Positions 1 through 12,900 are shown, counted from the stretch's first letter. The stretch is DNA of 64,000 nt from Brachynemurus nebulosus (GCA_035578155.1 JAPWDM010000064.1:610112-674111), one strand, 5' to 3'. Notes: a model not told the origin generated them from the letters alone. Numbers and translations are program-made.

Positions 1-217
1 GGACCGAGTACGAGAGTGTAGAAGGTCATTTCATGGTTCTTCGTGGCTGGTGTTATAACGGTATTCCGAATTCAGCCAACTTTAGCGATTACTTCGTCGA
101 AGAAACTTCGATCGAGAGTGTAGAGAAGGCATCAGATTCTCATGTAATAAAAAAAAAAACATTCAATGATTCATTTATTCATTCAAAATATTTCTTAAAA
201 ACATAATTCAAAAACAA

Positions 218-354
218 GTAGGTACAGTTCAACAAATCTGACTTTGCCGCTTCAAGGTCATTTTTTCTTTATATTAAGTACTATCTCACTTCTTTAAGAA
301 TGCATTTTTAATGACCTTGAAGAGGTAAAGTCAGATTTGTTGACCTGTACCTGC
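218..354. mobile_element. Short palindromic MITE
   Basis: About 48 bp at the left end (starting GTAGGTACAGTTCAAC) is repeated as a near-perfect inverted copy at the right end (ending in TTGACCTGTACCTGC), with a short AT-rich spacer. The transcript would fold into one hairpin. It has no coding capacity. I could not define a target-site duplication. Class unknown. Confidence 0.75.
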
Positions 355-933
355 ACATACACATACCATGAACATCACCAAATATATATGTTCTTATTTT
401 TTTTCAATATGTTCCACTCTTTTGACAAAAATAAAATTCAGGGGGATGAGGGAAGTGCTTGCGAGCTTTCTTTTGGTAGTAATAAGAAAGTGGTCACTCT
501 TGTACAAGTAGCTAAAAAAATTTAATGAATTTTTTTTCATATTTTATAAAGGGTATTTAATGTCCATTTTAAATGAAAAAAATATATAATAAAGTACTGG
601 ACATAGCAAACAATATGGATTTTGTTTCATCGTTTTATCTGTAATAGTTTACGAGAAAAAAAAGTTTGAATAAGATCACTATTTTTTAGTATTTGGTATT
701 ATAACTCGGCAAAGTATAAAGATATTGAGGAAAAATCCATATGTATGGTTAACTCTTTCACTAAGATACACAATCGCATACATATCGTTGAATTTCATTT
801 CTTGGGCAAATTCACCTACGGTAATGGTTCCAGACCCTTTAAGAAAATTTTTTTTTTGGCACTTAGGCGTTAACGACACCCACCATTTTTTGTTCTATAA
901 TTTGTCTCTTAGTACTCTATAACATATATTTTT

Positions 934-2073
934 ATGGAAAAATTTTAGCTGGTAGAACATAGTAATATTTCAATACAAATGCATGCCATGTTCGGTATTA
1001 CATATATTACTTATGTATAAAAAGGACTATAAAGTAAAATATCTACCCTATTTCTAAAATAATATAATTACATACGTTCATAACTACGATAAACTAGTTT
1101 AAATTTACAAAAGTCCAACACTATCTGCCGTTTGTCTTTTTTTATCAATAAAACAAAATAGACATTGATTTCTCTTTTGTTATAGTTTTTTCCTTTGTAA
1201 GACGTCAAGTGAAACTTTGTTAGCTCATACACCACGTCTTACGATGTCAACAATTTCATACAAAGTTGATTAGCTGTCAAAATAGTATACCAGTTGGTCA
1301 TTTCGTTATAATTCCCCATGACCCGTCATCGTGTTAACAAAATAAGACACACGGCAGATATAGCTAGAGGTTTGTCTAAGCTTGTTTGTCGTAGTTATGA
1401 ACGTATGTAATTTTATTATAGAAAAAATCCACTTTCTGCACCTCCTTAAGAAGTGCAACAAAAACATCAAGTGAGAGGGACGAGCTACATATTGCGTACA
1501 ATTGTACACTACTTTCTTCAAGTTAGTTATATGTACGTTTAATAACTACAACTGGTTTTAGCCGGATTGTTGTTATTACTATACATTGTTGAAGTTTTTT
1601 GTTCCATTTTATTAAGTTAATGTTTATTATTATTAAAGCAATATAACATTTAAGACGTATTATTGTTATTATTAGTATCTTTATTTGAATAAAGTTTCTA
1701 AAACTTATAATTTTTGTTGAGTTAGATATAATTTTAATTAGTAAGTATACTGAGATAATTTTATTGATTTCATTCAAATATTCAGATCCATGGTAAAATT
1801 AACCTTGAAAATTATTTTTTAGCAAGTTAAAACATATTTTTTATAACAGCTCAAAATATATATTTTTTTAGACCGCCACAGGAACCCCAAGAACTGCAAC
1901 TTAGGGGGAACAGAACATTTTATTGCACTGCTTAGAGTTCTACTGTGTTTTAGAAATAAGCCAGATGTTTTACTTTATGGTCTTTTTTATACATAAGTAA
2001 TATATGTAGTACCGAACATGGCATGCATTTGTATTGAAATATTACTATGTTCTACCAACTAAAATTTTTCCAT
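934..2073. mobile_element. 1.14-kb non-coding element with ~130-bp terminal inverted repeats
   Basis: The left end (ATGGAAAAATTTTAGCTGGT onward, to about 1065) reappears inverted at about 1945-2073 with few differences, including the distinctive GCATGCCATG block at 985 and 2020. The interior is AT-rich, and its short open frames do not resemble proteins. It abuts the Ty3 fragment starting at about 2107, so it may have inserted into or beside that element. Confidence 0.75.
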
Positions 2074-2106
2074 TTTTCGACGTAGAATAACATATTTCAG
2101 CGGCAT

Positions 2107-2877
2107 TGTAATCGGAGGCGGAACCTAGGAACCTTTCCTTGTCAGTTATTGTCAAGTCATGGGAAGAAAAAGGGTGTCAAAGTAGTTTGGAACGAGGATG
2201 CCAATACTGCCTTCACTACCCTGAAACGACTTCTCTGTGAAGCCCCTGTTTTGAGGTGCCCTGATTTCAGCAAATCTTTTACGGTGCATACCGATGTATC
2301 CAATTTTGGGTTAGACGCCGTGTTAACTCAGAACGATGATCGGGGGGAATCTGTCGTTGCGTACGCGAGTCGTTCACTTACTAAAACGGAACGAAAATAC
2401 AGTGTGACCGAAATAGAATGTCTAGCTGTCATTTTTGGTGTAGAAAAGTTTAGGTCTTACCTAGAAGGATTTAAATTCACTGTGGTCACGGATCATTATT
2501 CTCTCTTATGGCTCAACAAACTAAGGGACCCCATTGGCCGTCTAGCTCGGTGAGCCGTTCGATTACAACAGTTCGATTTCGATTTAGTGCATCGGAAAGG
2601 CAAGAAATACGTGACGCCAGACGCTCTGTCTCGCGCCTGTGTAGAAGTGGCTACATTAAATATGACCGGACAACCCACTGACCGTTGGTACTTAAAAATG
2701 ATCCAAAATGTAGAGAATTCACCCCAATTATATCCTTCATGGCGTATTTTGGACAATCTTTTATACAAATATGTGGAAAATTCTTTTGATGCCGACCCAG
2801 ACTGGTCTTGGAAACTAGTAGTTCCGAAAAGTAGCAGACCCGTAATTCTAGAAAAGTGTCACAACGATCCCTTAGCT
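2107..2877 (+). pseudogene. Ty3/gypsy pol fragment: RNase H and start of integrase
   Basis: The frame encodes the end of the reverse-transcriptase connection region, then Ty3-type RNase H: a TDVSNFGLDAVL block (first catalytic Asp), TEIECLAVIFGVEKFRSYLE (catalytic Glu) and VTDHYSLLWL (third Asp), then the spacer leading to integrase (HRKGKKYVTPDALSR) and the run-up to the zinc-binding domain. A single in-frame TGA at 2551-2553 stands where the family normally has Trp (LAR-stop-AVRLQQ), so the two open pieces are one broken frame. Homology stops at about 2877, just before the zinc-binding histidines, where unrelated AT-rich sequence starts. No LTR, gag or RT palm was found nearby. It is a truncated remnant and not functional. 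Confidence 0.9.
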
Positions 2878-3688
2878 GTAAATGAAAATTTTATATGAGC
2901 ATATGTGGCATAATATTCAATGTAGTTATTTACCAGAACCGCAGCAAGCTCCGTCAGCTACATTAATTTTAATTAGGTTAAATGTTATCATTCAAATTTT
3001 AGCTTTGTAGGAAAGATTTTATCAGCCGGCTTATAATTACCAGAAAAAAAAGATTAGTAAAAAGTTGCAAGCTAATAAATTTAATTTTTATATTAGTACA
3101 TTCAATTACGTGAAAGGTATTCGCGTGAAATTAATTTAAATTTGACGTTTTAGAATTGGGCGTCCACGCCATTGTCATTGAAAATTTATAATTTTTGGAA
3201 ACGTCGTTAATGTAGTTTCACATAATTGAATCATTCTTATTGATTCATATTTAAATATAATTTATTTACATGACTCATCTTTTGTAAAATATAGATTCAC
3301 ACTGAATTATTGTACACTTCCTTTAAAAAGTCAATAATTGTATGAAACAATTCACATAATAATAATAATTCACTTCGTTCTGACCTGATTGTTGTTCTTT
3401 TCTCTCTTTTGCTTTTTTCAGCTAAATAGTACTAATGGTGGTAATTATAAACGGTAACAACCAGCACCCTTTTCCATATTTTTTCGGATAAGGATAAAAA
3501 TATGGTGGCGCTCAACTTAGATTAGTTTTTTTGATTAAGTGTAATCGTAAGTATTTATTTCTCTTAGATGATATAACCAACTTCCCCCCCCCCCCCAGCT
3601 CTAACAAGCTAGTCGAGGTGCGTCAAGTGTGCACTTCTCCCAAGTGGTAACAAGATGCCTAATGATTTTCCTTTTATTTATATATACA
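2878..3688. other. Non-coding, nothing recognised
   Basis: AT-rich sequence without convincing open frames. It contains a 13-14 bp C run at about 3584-3597. Confidence 0.6.
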
Positions 3689-3887
3689 TATTATGGGCGC
3701 GAGCTAAAAAGAACATTTTTATCAACATCTGCGTTTATCTTTTTCTATCATATTAATAAATAGAAGTTTACTCACTCACTCATTTAAAAACATAATTACT
3801 TGATTTGGTTGGTAACTATGGAAATAATACAATTTGTGTTCCCCTCACCTCAGTGTCTTGAGGTCTTTTGAGCTTGCGCCCATAATA
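3689..3887. mobile_element. MITE, TATTATGGGCGC family, copy 1
   Basis: 199 bp bounded by inverted repeats TATTATGGGCGCGAGCTAAA and, read from the other end, TATTATGGGCGCAAGCTCAA. A second copy in the opposite orientation lies at 18513-18711, and the two match along their whole length. That identifies a mobile family rather than a chance hairpin. No coding capacity. Confidence 0.88.
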
Positions 3888-5815
3888 CTTACCTATCAGT
3901 TATTATTACGCATACCTATATCAAATACCGACACATATAAAATATTATTAAACTTTTGTAGAAAAGTAATCAGAGAATAACAAAATTTACATATTAGAAT
4001 TCGACAAATATGTTATTGAATTCTGAGACTGGCTCAAAAATATTTTGCTATCAAAATGTCAGACAAAATGTATAACTTATTATTTTAGTTTTGAGAAGAT
4101 ACAACACTGCTGTTACTAGTATACCTAATACATAACCACATTTATATACGAATATTATATATACCCAAAATTTTGCGGTTTGTTTGTTCTGCAATAAGTT
4201 TAATTCTATCATAACAGTGCAAAGTTGAGTTTTAATTAAAGTAATAATTTCAACTACATACGTACCTACACTACATTTAGTAGAGCTTCCTACAATGTTT
4301 CGTATCTGTAACTCTGTAACCTACGTGGGTATCTGGAGATCTTTAAGAAAAAACAGTGAAAATCGGCAAGGGAATTGAAAATATTCATTTTAACACCTTC
4401 TCTACTGACTCCCGCAATGCACAGGATCAAGCCTTTTCATTTTCATATGATATTTTTCACTATATATTAGCGTAAAAATATTAAAAATTATCATGTTCTG
4501 AAGTTAAGAAGAAAAGTGGAAGAGTTCGATGACTGATTTTTTTATTATTTTAATATGTATGTCCATAATTATAAGTGAGGAGGTTTTAAAATAATATAGT
4601 TAAAATATTTCGGAATTTATGGTTAGTTTTATTACTGTGTTATCAGTTCACAATTTCCTGTAATTTAACAAAATCATATAAAATAATAGATAAGGCGAAA
4701 GCCAGTTTGTACGGTATTTCACTGAAGAATCTAGCGGGGTGTGATACAAGTAACCTAATATGCTGTATATTATTCAATAAACCGAATCATATTTATTACA
4801 AGACTAAATAGTACCTAATCTATACATACCTACGCATTTTAAAAATAAAATCAATACCAGACTTTTTCAAAATTTTGCAGTGTTTACTCAAAAAAAGAAA
4901 GAAAATAATTAAATTTTATAATCAACATTATATTTTGACAATAATTATTTGAAAATACCTTAACTCTTTTAAACAAACCATATAGAAAAATTTTTTTGTC
5001 TAAAAATGCCGGACTTTTTATATCCAGTGATAAGTACAATACAATAGATAATGTTACAAAAAAAGAAAAAGAAAAAAATCAAATATCCCAATATCAAAAA
5101 AGTGATCCCTACGAATTTAAAAAATATAAATTATACTATTATTTGTTTAGCGAGTTAAGTTACGTCATCACTTTCCTTGTCTATTTTTCATTTTCCTCTA
5201 CTTTCTGAACATTTTTGCAATAATAACCCTTAGGTAAAAAAACATAAGATCCTTGCACCTAAATATTTATATTCTTTTTTATATGACATCATAATCCCTG
5301 CATGTTTTTATTATCTACGACATACGTTTAAGTAATTACGTCGTAATTAGTTGGAAGGAGATGTCTAATAGTTTTAATGAAGTAGCTAAGAAAAGTGTTT
5401 ATTAAAATAAACGCCCAGTGTTTCCTCCCTCTTTGTTATTAATCACACGCCCTTCGAAGACCTAAACAAGTCGTCAAGGGTAAGTTGTACTTGCGCAAAC
5501 AGTGTTCCGTACAGTCAGTTGTTTTTATAAATTTGATATAATAGCATATGAAAGTGGTTGAAATATTTTTCCTAATGAATCATACATTTTGTTTCTAAAA
5601 TAAACAATATTTTTCTGTTTCAACATGATGGTATGGTTATTTTGGTCTATTTACCTTTATCACAAACGTACAGTGATATTTACTGAATAGAGTAAATGTA
5701 CTAAGAAACTCCATTTTTTAATAATAATTTTTTCTTTCAATAATAATTTTTAGCAGTACTATTAATTATAAAAATTGTATTAGATAATATTACAAATCAG
5801 AAAATTATTTAAATA
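3888..5815. other. Non-coding, nothing recognised
   Basis: AT-rich sequence with only short, low-complexity open frames. The Lys/Tyr-rich frame at 4996-5208 has no family features. Confidence 0.6.
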
Positions 5816-6294
5816 CTAGCCGTATGCCCAATGGGATTTCCCATCGACAACATCTTTTTATTAGATACTCACTTTCTGCTCACTTTTAATGTTTTACAAA
5901 AGCCTAAATCAATATCCACGTTTTTAACTTCAAAAGTGACGAACTTCCCATATGAACTTTCATTTTCTGTTTTAATCCCTTAAGGAATAAATTTCCAGAA
6001 ACAACTGACTTTTATTTATAAATAGAAATTTCATTCTTATTCATTAAATATTATTAATTTTAATAGCCATAGTAACATATTTTTATATACCACTAACTTC
6101 AAAAATAACAAATTTACATACAAATTTTCATCCCCCGTTAAACCTACTTAGAGGACGAATTTTCAAAAATCCTTTCTTAGTGCTCACCTACGTAACATAG
6201 GGAACTCCTTTGCAAAATTTCATTCTTCTAAACCCAACGGTTTAGATTGTGCGTTGTCAGTCAGTCAGTTAGTGTTAGAAATTTATTAAGTAGA
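5816..6294 (-). mobile_element. Non-autonomous Helitron-like element, copy 1
   Basis: Read on the minus strand it starts TCTACTTAATAAATTTCTAA at 6294 and ends ...ATACGGCTAG at 5816. It is flanked by A before TC and T after CTAG, as expected of Helitron insertion between A and T without target duplication. A short hairpin (GATGGGA...TCCCAT) lies about 12 bases before CTAG. A shorter copy with the same two ends is at 48780-49133. It contains CAGTCAGTCAGT-type short repeats and no protein. Confidence 0.85.
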
Positions 6295-7376
6295 TTATTT
6301 AGAATTTCTTTGAATAGATTGAATTTGTTTTATTTCTATGGATACTTAACAAAACTTTACAAATATTATTATAGATAATATTTAGATACAGAGATTGAAA
6401 TATATTTTTTGCGTACAGATTTATCTGCTATTCCTTACTTCTTTAATTTCTAAAACTCACTTTATAAAAAAATTACCAAAATATCCATTTAACATAGATA
6501 CTATTAATACAGTTATTATTGATAAACATCTTTATTAAAGCAAAATATGTCATCAACTTTTATTTTTATATGCCAAGAAAGTTGTATAAAGAAATTCAGT
6601 CCTGATAATCTTCGCTTAATCTACACCCTATTCTTAATGTTCATGAATTTTTTCAGATTTTTCTGAGCAACCCTTCTGATAATAAGGATCGGGAACAGCA
6701 ATTTTTATGATTTACTTCCCTCCTCCAAAAAAGGACAAAAGTATGTAGTTACATATATTACCGAATTTGTGCTTTAATAGGCTTTCGTTTGATACTCTAC
6801 TCAGTGCGCTCGGGAAAAAATTTTGTTTTCACTTTCCAGGTTATCCCCTAAAATTAATCCCCAGAATCGAAATTCAACTTCACATCTGTAATCTCCCACC
6901 ACACTATATCTCTGTGCTAAGTTTCAAATTTTCGCGTCGAATGATTTCAGAGAAAATTACTTCTGACACCTGGACAAACATTGAAGTGATTGCGTAAACG
7001 TTTAGTTTTGCCAATTTTGGCACGGAATACTATAATATTGTACCTCTTTTTGAATACTTAAAGTACATGAGGTGCATATGTAATGTTTTTATTTTTAATC
7101 CGATACTGACATAACAAAAAGTTTAGGATACTAGTCAATTTGTAATTTTTTAATAATCTTTAAATTTTTTATTAGAACTAAAGTAAAACAAACAAACTTT
7201 TACGCATGTTATATAATTTGTCTATATTAATTGCGTATTTATTGTAGACATTTGTATAAACTTCTTACTTTATTTCTACTTCTTATATTTAAATAAATAT
7301 AGCATTAGTTAAGCCATAAAATTTGTCAAGTGACATTTTGGTTTGACTTCCTTTGTTAACTATATTTTAAGTTTGT
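6295..7376. other. Non-coding; possible old repeat at 6770-7000
   Basis: No gene is supported. The open stretch at 6767-6997 lacks family motifs. Confidence 0.5.
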
Positions 7377-7820
7377 AGGTCCGATTTATATTATAGTGCC
7401 AATATCGATACGCTCCCGCTCCAGTCTCGCTGCGATATAATCTTGTTGTGTTCACATTACAGTGCTGACATCATGCTGGTACCTATTCATTCTCCATTCA
7501 CATTATAATTCCACTGTCGGTACGCTCCCTGTTCGGTGTCAGTTCGAAACAAATATTTTTTCATAACAACTGGAGCGGAGTGGAATAAAAAAAACTGTTT
7601 ACACTATAGGTACAAGTCATGATACAAGTCTGATATCGCTCCGATAAAATATTACCTGAGTGTATTGGTATTGAAGCGGGAGCGAACTATGACTGATATC
7701 GGACCGATATCGGAAGGATGATGTGAATACACTCAGTGTTTATTGTGTAAGAATATTTTATCGAATCGGGAGCGTAGCGATATTGTAGCGAGGGCGGAAC
7801 GTTAATGCGGATCGGGCCTT
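7377..7820. mobile_element. Putative MITE with imperfect ends
   Basis: About 444 bp of locally GC-richer sequence in AT-rich surroundings. It begins TAGGTCCGATTTATATTA and ends with a diverged inverted version (TTAATGCGGATCGGGCCTTA). Inside, words such as GGGAGCG, CGATATCGG and TTCACATTA recur in both orientations. No coding potential. The boundaries are approximate because the ends have diverged. Confidence 0.55.
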
Positions 7821-8660
7821 AATAGCTTTTATTTTTTTTGTTTAAATTTTTATTATTGCTTTTAATACAAAACTTAAAAGTAAAATAGTGTTCTAAAATT
7901 TTTCATACATGAGTATCTTTGTACCTTATAATTATGGGAGGCCAGGTGTATGTGAGGCCAGGTGTGTAACAGATTATTATATTATTTATTCATCAACAGA
8001 AATCGTATACATAATCCTTTTTTTATTTTATAAATAAGCTTGTTTATGGTTTTTTATATAAATGGGCGTGTTGTTCATTCAGCTTTTTTTTTAGTTATCG
8101 CAATAAAAATTGTATGCATTTCTTTTCAACTAATTTAAAAGTAGTTAAAAATCGTTTGTCGTGAATAACTACATTTTAAAAAATTTATGACGTCATACGA
8201 AAACGGATAGATACATTTAACAATATAGACTAAATTTACCTATTACAAAAAGGCTATTATTGCCATAAATAAAAAAGATTAGAGAAGATAAGAAAAGTTG
8301 TAAGAAACAGAGAAAGAAAATTGATGACGTGTATTACAAAGAGAATAAACAAGATATACCAGTATACTACCACTGTGCCAGTGAATATATAGGTACATAT
8401 AACAGCATTTTGAGCCCCTATTTTGCAGGATGAGTTAACTCGTATTACAAAACATTTAAAAAGTTAAAGAAGTAAAATAACAATCTGATGTTTCTGTTTG
8501 TTATTTTGATAGAATCTGATTTTATCTAGCGATATATTTTAGAAATCGAACTCGGCGTTCTAGAATGGTTGGGTTTTTTTTGTAATTCATTTAGCCCTTA
8601 ATAGTAAAACAATGTGAGATCTGACGGAGGGAACTGGCCGTGATTTTTGAAATTTTCAAG

Positions 8661-8970
8661 TTCGCTAACTAACAAGGAAAAGTATCCAACTGTATCTCTC
8701 AAAAACTTTTGAAACTTTGGTGGATTATAGATCTTATTAAAACTAATGACAAGCTATATTTCGTTCGTGCCCATAAGCGGTTTAAAGGGGTGAAACTCAC
8801 CCCTGAAAATCAGAGTTTTTTTAAAATTTTCTTAAATATCTTGAAAATGGTAAGAGCTGTGGTAGGGAAACTATATATATATATATTTGTAAATGGCACT
8901 TTAAGATCTTTATTATGATACCAAAATTAAAGTTGAATCATTGGGGTTTCGTGCGCCACCCCAACCCCTA
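8661..8970 (+). repeat. Diverged relative of the GGGGTGAAACNNCCCC repeat family
   Basis: It starts CTAACAAGGAAAAGTATCC and contains AAAGGGGTGAAACTCACCCC. This is the same layout as the palindrome arms at 28381-29530 and the single arm at 60118-60745, though strongly diverged. The short (TA)n at 8872-8886 is internal. The stretch 7821-8660 before it holds nothing I can identify. Confidence 0.4.
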
Positions 8971-9074
8971 ATTTTATCAGGTATTTTTTGATAAAAGAGA
9001 AGGCTGTTATGTGTAAATAAAAGAATTTTTAATTAATATATTTTATATCACATCAGTTTATTTCTTGTCGCATA

Positions 9075-9110
9075 AAGTTAATATTAGCAATCCTTTGCTA
9101 ATATTAACTT
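9075..9110. repeat. Perfect 16-bp hairpin
   Basis: AAGTTAATATTAGCAA is followed within 4 bases by its exact reverse complement. Its function is unknown. It may be the core of a small inverted-repeat element. Confidence 0.6.
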
Positions 9111-9204
9111 GGGAAAAATTTTCACTTTTTGAGCTAATAATGAGCAAAAATATGGTTAAAGAATCTCGTGTTTTGGTAATAAATTTTTACAAACTTCCGA
9201 TATA

Positions 9205-9618
9205 CCGTAAAAACGTCTAGACCCGGACACTTTTTTACATTTTTTGGTTAATTTTATGTTTATACATGTTTCCTTCATAGATATCACCAATAAAAGTGTT
9301 ACCGTTAGAAAGAGTGTATATTGTTATATCCCTGACCTATTTGTTTCATTATAAGTATAAAAAAAAATAAAAAAATAAAATAAAAAATAATTAGTAAGTG
9401 TCCGGGTCTATACCCTAAATCCGTCTTGACCCGGACACTTGCTTAAATAATGTAATAACATGCAAACTAACCTCTCCCGTCGGGTTTAGGACAATGTTTT
9501 ATATCGTCCGATGTCTTTGAACCTGTCAAAGTCTTCAAAATATTTTGTGGGAAGGGAGAGAGAGCAACGCATAGTATGCCTCTCTATGACGTAAACATAC
9601 GATATGACACCAGAAGGA
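9205..9618 (+). mobile_element. 5' fragment of the CCGTAAAAC-ended TIR transposon
   Basis: It starts CCGTAAAAACGTCTAGACCC after a TA and matches the left end of the element at 27869-29761 for about 410 bp, then the match stops. It holds about 110 bp (about 9248-9360) missing from the other copy, so the 27.9-kb copy carries an internal deletion. Subterminal copies of the word GACCCGGACACTT occur in both orientations. No protein is encoded. Confidence 0.75.
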
Positions 9619-10763
9619 GGCATAAACCGTGTAATTCAATTCAGGAAGTTAAAATATCAGCAATAGCCATGCCTGCGTAGTCTGACAAAATAAAAAAAGC
9701 GCCGATAGATATTCCCATTTGATTTCGATAAAAGAAAGCACATATATTATAAAGAATTTTATCCTTTATTAAAATATCAAAGTAATCGGAGAGTTTTCGT
9801 TTAAAAATTTAAAGATAACATCACTTTTGACAAGATCGTAGCTTTTGACAAAATTGTATAGTATAAAACATTTCCATTAAAATTCCAAATCTATATCTTT
9901 AAAAATATAGAAAAAGCCCAATGACAATTATAATAACAAAAATACAGCTGTGAGTAATTAGATTTTTTAGACGGCACAAATTCTCTTCTATGTAGAATTG
10001 ATAATATTCTAAATTTGGATGCACATAATTGAGAAAAATTATATGTTTAAAAAGTACATAAAATCTATAATTGTCATTCCAACATATGTAAAATATAGGT
10101 TATATAAACGTGTATAGTAATTCCTACATATGTATAACCTACGTTTAATATTGAGCTTTTTTAGTAGCATGGTAATCAATTATTTAAAAAAGGAACAGGA
10201 AAAAGCGAAAACGGAATAAAACGGTATCAAATTAGTTATAGAACATGCGTGCCACAGCTACATATTTCCGGCTAAAATACAATAACAATTTGTTTTTAAA
10301 AGCAGTTATATATGTAATCGAAGTACCTAATAGTACTTCCTCGTTTATAACGAACACACACAACAAAAATAATTATAAATAATAGTACATGAAGAACCAA
10401 TGAAAATTGACTTGTTTTGATGTAGATGGTAGATTTTTCAAGATATTGTGTGGGTATCTGGTGTTCGTGTCAAAATAAAATAAAATTATGAAAATTGCTA
10501 GTTTCGCAGTAATCTATATTATGTGCAATTTCATAAAGCCATACCGATTGTTTTTGGTAATTTATGTAAACATAATATGTATGTGAAAAATAGTATTGGA
10601 GAGATGAAAAATAGTATCGGAGAAATATCAGTTCGAGGACTCATGCATGCATGTTTGTACATCTACACTACAACTGATAGATCTCAAGATAGTTATATCT
10701 GCACTAATGTTAAAATAAGTATTGATGACCAGTTCTACATACATTGAAATACGAAACAAAAAC
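9619..10763. other. Non-coding, nothing recognised
   Basis: AT-rich. The frame at 10523-10747 contains a small local repeat (GTGAAAAATAGTATTGGAGA twice, near 10583) but no domain. Confidence 0.55.
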
Positions 10764-11439
10764 AAAAAAACGCCGTGAGCAGCGGAGCCCCATCACGGAA
10801 GTCGAATTTTTCTTTTCATCTTCGGTATTGAGTGTCTACAAGCGAAATGTAATTGAAAGTCCACAAGCGTTTTGTCATTTTGGTGGTTTCAAAACTGATG
10901 ATGAGTGTCCGGTTTATCGGGGCTTTAAAAAAAGGTTTTAAGTTTTTAAGGGCTGAATCTCAGTAAATTTCAATTTTGTGCCGATAGCAGTTAACAGGGA
11001 AAAAGCCAACACAATTCGTACGAGGGCATTCCTACCCATGCTAATCCGCCAATTGCCTTTGTGTTTTGTTTTTAAATATTAAAAAAGGAACTTAAATAGT
11101 AAACTGGAAGGCTTTTATGGAGATATTTTTTCTTTCCAAAAAAATTCAAAATTTATATTTTATAAATAATAAAAATCCAAAATTTCTAATTTATAAATAA
11201 ACAGTGACTTTAATAACATTTTTAAATTACTTAATATGTATATATTTCATTTGTTATAAAAGTAAATTTACTTTTTTTTAAATTTTTCAAAATTACTATT
11301 CGCCTACTTGTATTTAGAATAAAAATAATGAATTTAAAACACATTTAACAATAGCATTCAATTCCGATGTAAAAATGGGAGAAGTGGGGGGAAAAGTAAT
11401 GTGGACTCAGTAAAAAGTACTAGCTGGATACTAACTGAA

Positions 11440-11990
11440 TACACGTACAAAATTTCAGCCCTCTAGGTTTCCTTAGAGAGTCTCTAGACGTGTTAGAAAA
11501 CAAGCAAAAAAATTAAGGAAATATTGGCCTAAAAATCGTGGGGGTAAGGGTTAAAAGTTGAAACCTCCAAAAAGGAGTGTCCTGTACACAAAATTTCAGC
11601 CCTCTAGGTTTATTTGAGGAGATTTCGACCCGAACGAAACTGTTAAAAAACAAGAAAAATCATGTTCTTTTGGGTATAAAAATGGTGGGAGTAGGGGTTA
11701 AAAGTCGAGACCCCCAAAAGGCACCCCCTTGATACTAACTCAATCCGAGTACAAAATTTTAGCCCTCTAGGTTTATTCGGGTGACCTGTGCAAGTGGTAC
11801 AAACTTCGAAAACGTCAAAAAAGCATGAAATTGTAGCTTAAAAATGAGCGGGGTGGGGGTAAAATACTAAGACCTTTAAAAAGCACAACCTAGGTATGAA
11901 GTCTATCAACATACAAAATTTCAACCCTCTACGTTAATTCTGGAGGGCTGGGAGCGTGTTAGATCCAGCGAAAATCGTTTTTTTCCCCCC
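11440..11990 (+). repeat. Four degenerate tandem subrepeats of 140-165 bp
   Basis: Units are marked by the words at 11457, 11598, 11761 and 11921 (AATTTCAGCCCTCTAGGTTT and variants), each with a downstream GTGGGGGTA-like block. The same subrepeats occur inverted in copy B (30720-31250), so they are part of the element. Confidence 0.75.
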
Positions 11991-12208
11991 TGCTCTCTCC
12001 AAATCATCCTAGGAAACTGAATTTTGGATATGTTGTAGATAATTGACCGAAACATTATTTCCAACAGGTTTGGAAAATTTTTGTTGCTTTTCCGCCCCCC
12101 ACCACCCCCTTAAAAGTTGGGTGGATCCAAAATTTGACCCCACTTTGATAGTATTGTTGTGCATCGGAATGAGCCCCATTTACCAAATTTGAGCTCTTAA
12201 CTTCCATA

Positions 12209-12427
12209 CTAGAGAACTCTGTAGTAAATTTCAAAAATTGTCAATAGATGGCGCTGAAAATTCTTTGATAGTTATACTTTTTACTAATAGATGGCGCTGC
12301 TAGTCTAAACACTAGCAAAATCTACACCTAGATTCAGAATTCCGCCTGAAACAGGTTTAAACTTCTATGATTGTATAAAAATTTATATATTTTTATCTGA
12401 AAATTTGTACAGGTTTTTCTCTAAATA
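12209..12427. mobile_element. 219-bp MITE with 10-bp target duplication
   Basis: It is flanked by AACTTCCATA at 12199-12208 and 12428-12437. Copy B of the host repeat (near 30430-30450) has the same place uninterrupted with a single AACTTCCATA, which gives the empty site. The ends are imperfect inverted repeats (TAGAGAAC.CTGTAGTAAATTT against TAGAGAAAAACCTGTACAAATTT). A second, nearly identical copy of the element body is at about 13313-13510. It contains two ATAGATGGCGCTG words. Confidence 0.85.
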
Positions 12428-12469
12428 AACTTCCATAGGGGGGCCCTACACATATTAAAAGGCAGCGGG

Positions 12470-12472
<3 letters not shown>

Positions 12473-12544
<72 letters not shown>
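12473..12544. repeat. (TA)n microsatellite inside copy A
   Basis: 72 bp of uninterrupted AT dinucleotides. It occupies the same place as the tract in copy B (30329-30398), so it belongs to the repeat family. Confidence 0.95.
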
Positions 12545-12548
<4 letters not shown>

Positions 12549-12708
12549 CATTTTTTTTGTACATATTCGTGTACTACGGGTCCGAAAACGGATAGCGCCC
12601 CTACTCTCGCCTCTCGCCATCCTTGTCGTATAGACTGTATAAGTCTAATTTTTTCAAGGAAAAATTCGACTAACTAGACTTACTATATTTTCGACAAAAT
12701 ATAATCAA

Positions 12709-12900
12709 CTAGCTGTTACCCGCGAGTAGCATAAATATAGCGGTTCGGGGACCTCCTCCCCTGCTCACGATTTTTTGACTGACCTCGGGAGGAGGTAGCT
12801 ACATCGGGGCGGTTCTAGAAACCTCCGGCGGTGGGTGGAGGAATATTTTGGTCTCAGAGCTACCTGACCCCTGGCGAACTTAACTTAACCTAGGAACTCA
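12709..12900 (-). mobile_element. Possible Helitron-like 3' end
   Basis: CTAGCTGTTACCCGCGAGTA resembles the terminal CTAGCTATTACCCGTGGCTT of the Helitron-like element at 61992-63034, and an A precedes CTAG. I could not find the other end. Confidence 0.35.

Larger units (their letters stand above)
10764..12672 (+). mobile_element. Long repeat family 'A/B', copy A
   Basis: It starts near ACGCCGTGAGCAGCGG and ends near AAAAATTCGACTA. An inverted copy lies at 30202-31906 and a partial third copy at 23092-23275. The family has no long reading frame. Its hallmarks are ~140-165 bp internal subrepeats beginning AAATTTCAGCCCTCTAGGTT, a (TA)n tract near one end, and a conserved end block containing GGTCCGAAAACGGATAGCGC. 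Copy A is longer than copy B mainly because of a 219-bp insertion at 12209-12427. The class is unknown; a non-autonomous DNA element is most likely. Confidence 0.82.

Noticed and set aside
1..150. Possible host exon at the window start
   Set aside because: GC content is higher than its surroundings, but no frame shows a domain or splice context strong enough to annotate.
12393..12620. Open frame with a long Ile-Tyr repeat (also at 23348, 25363, 30200, 32707 and 59081)
   Set aside because: These are translations of (TA)n microsatellites, open in several frames and on both strands. No coding signal.
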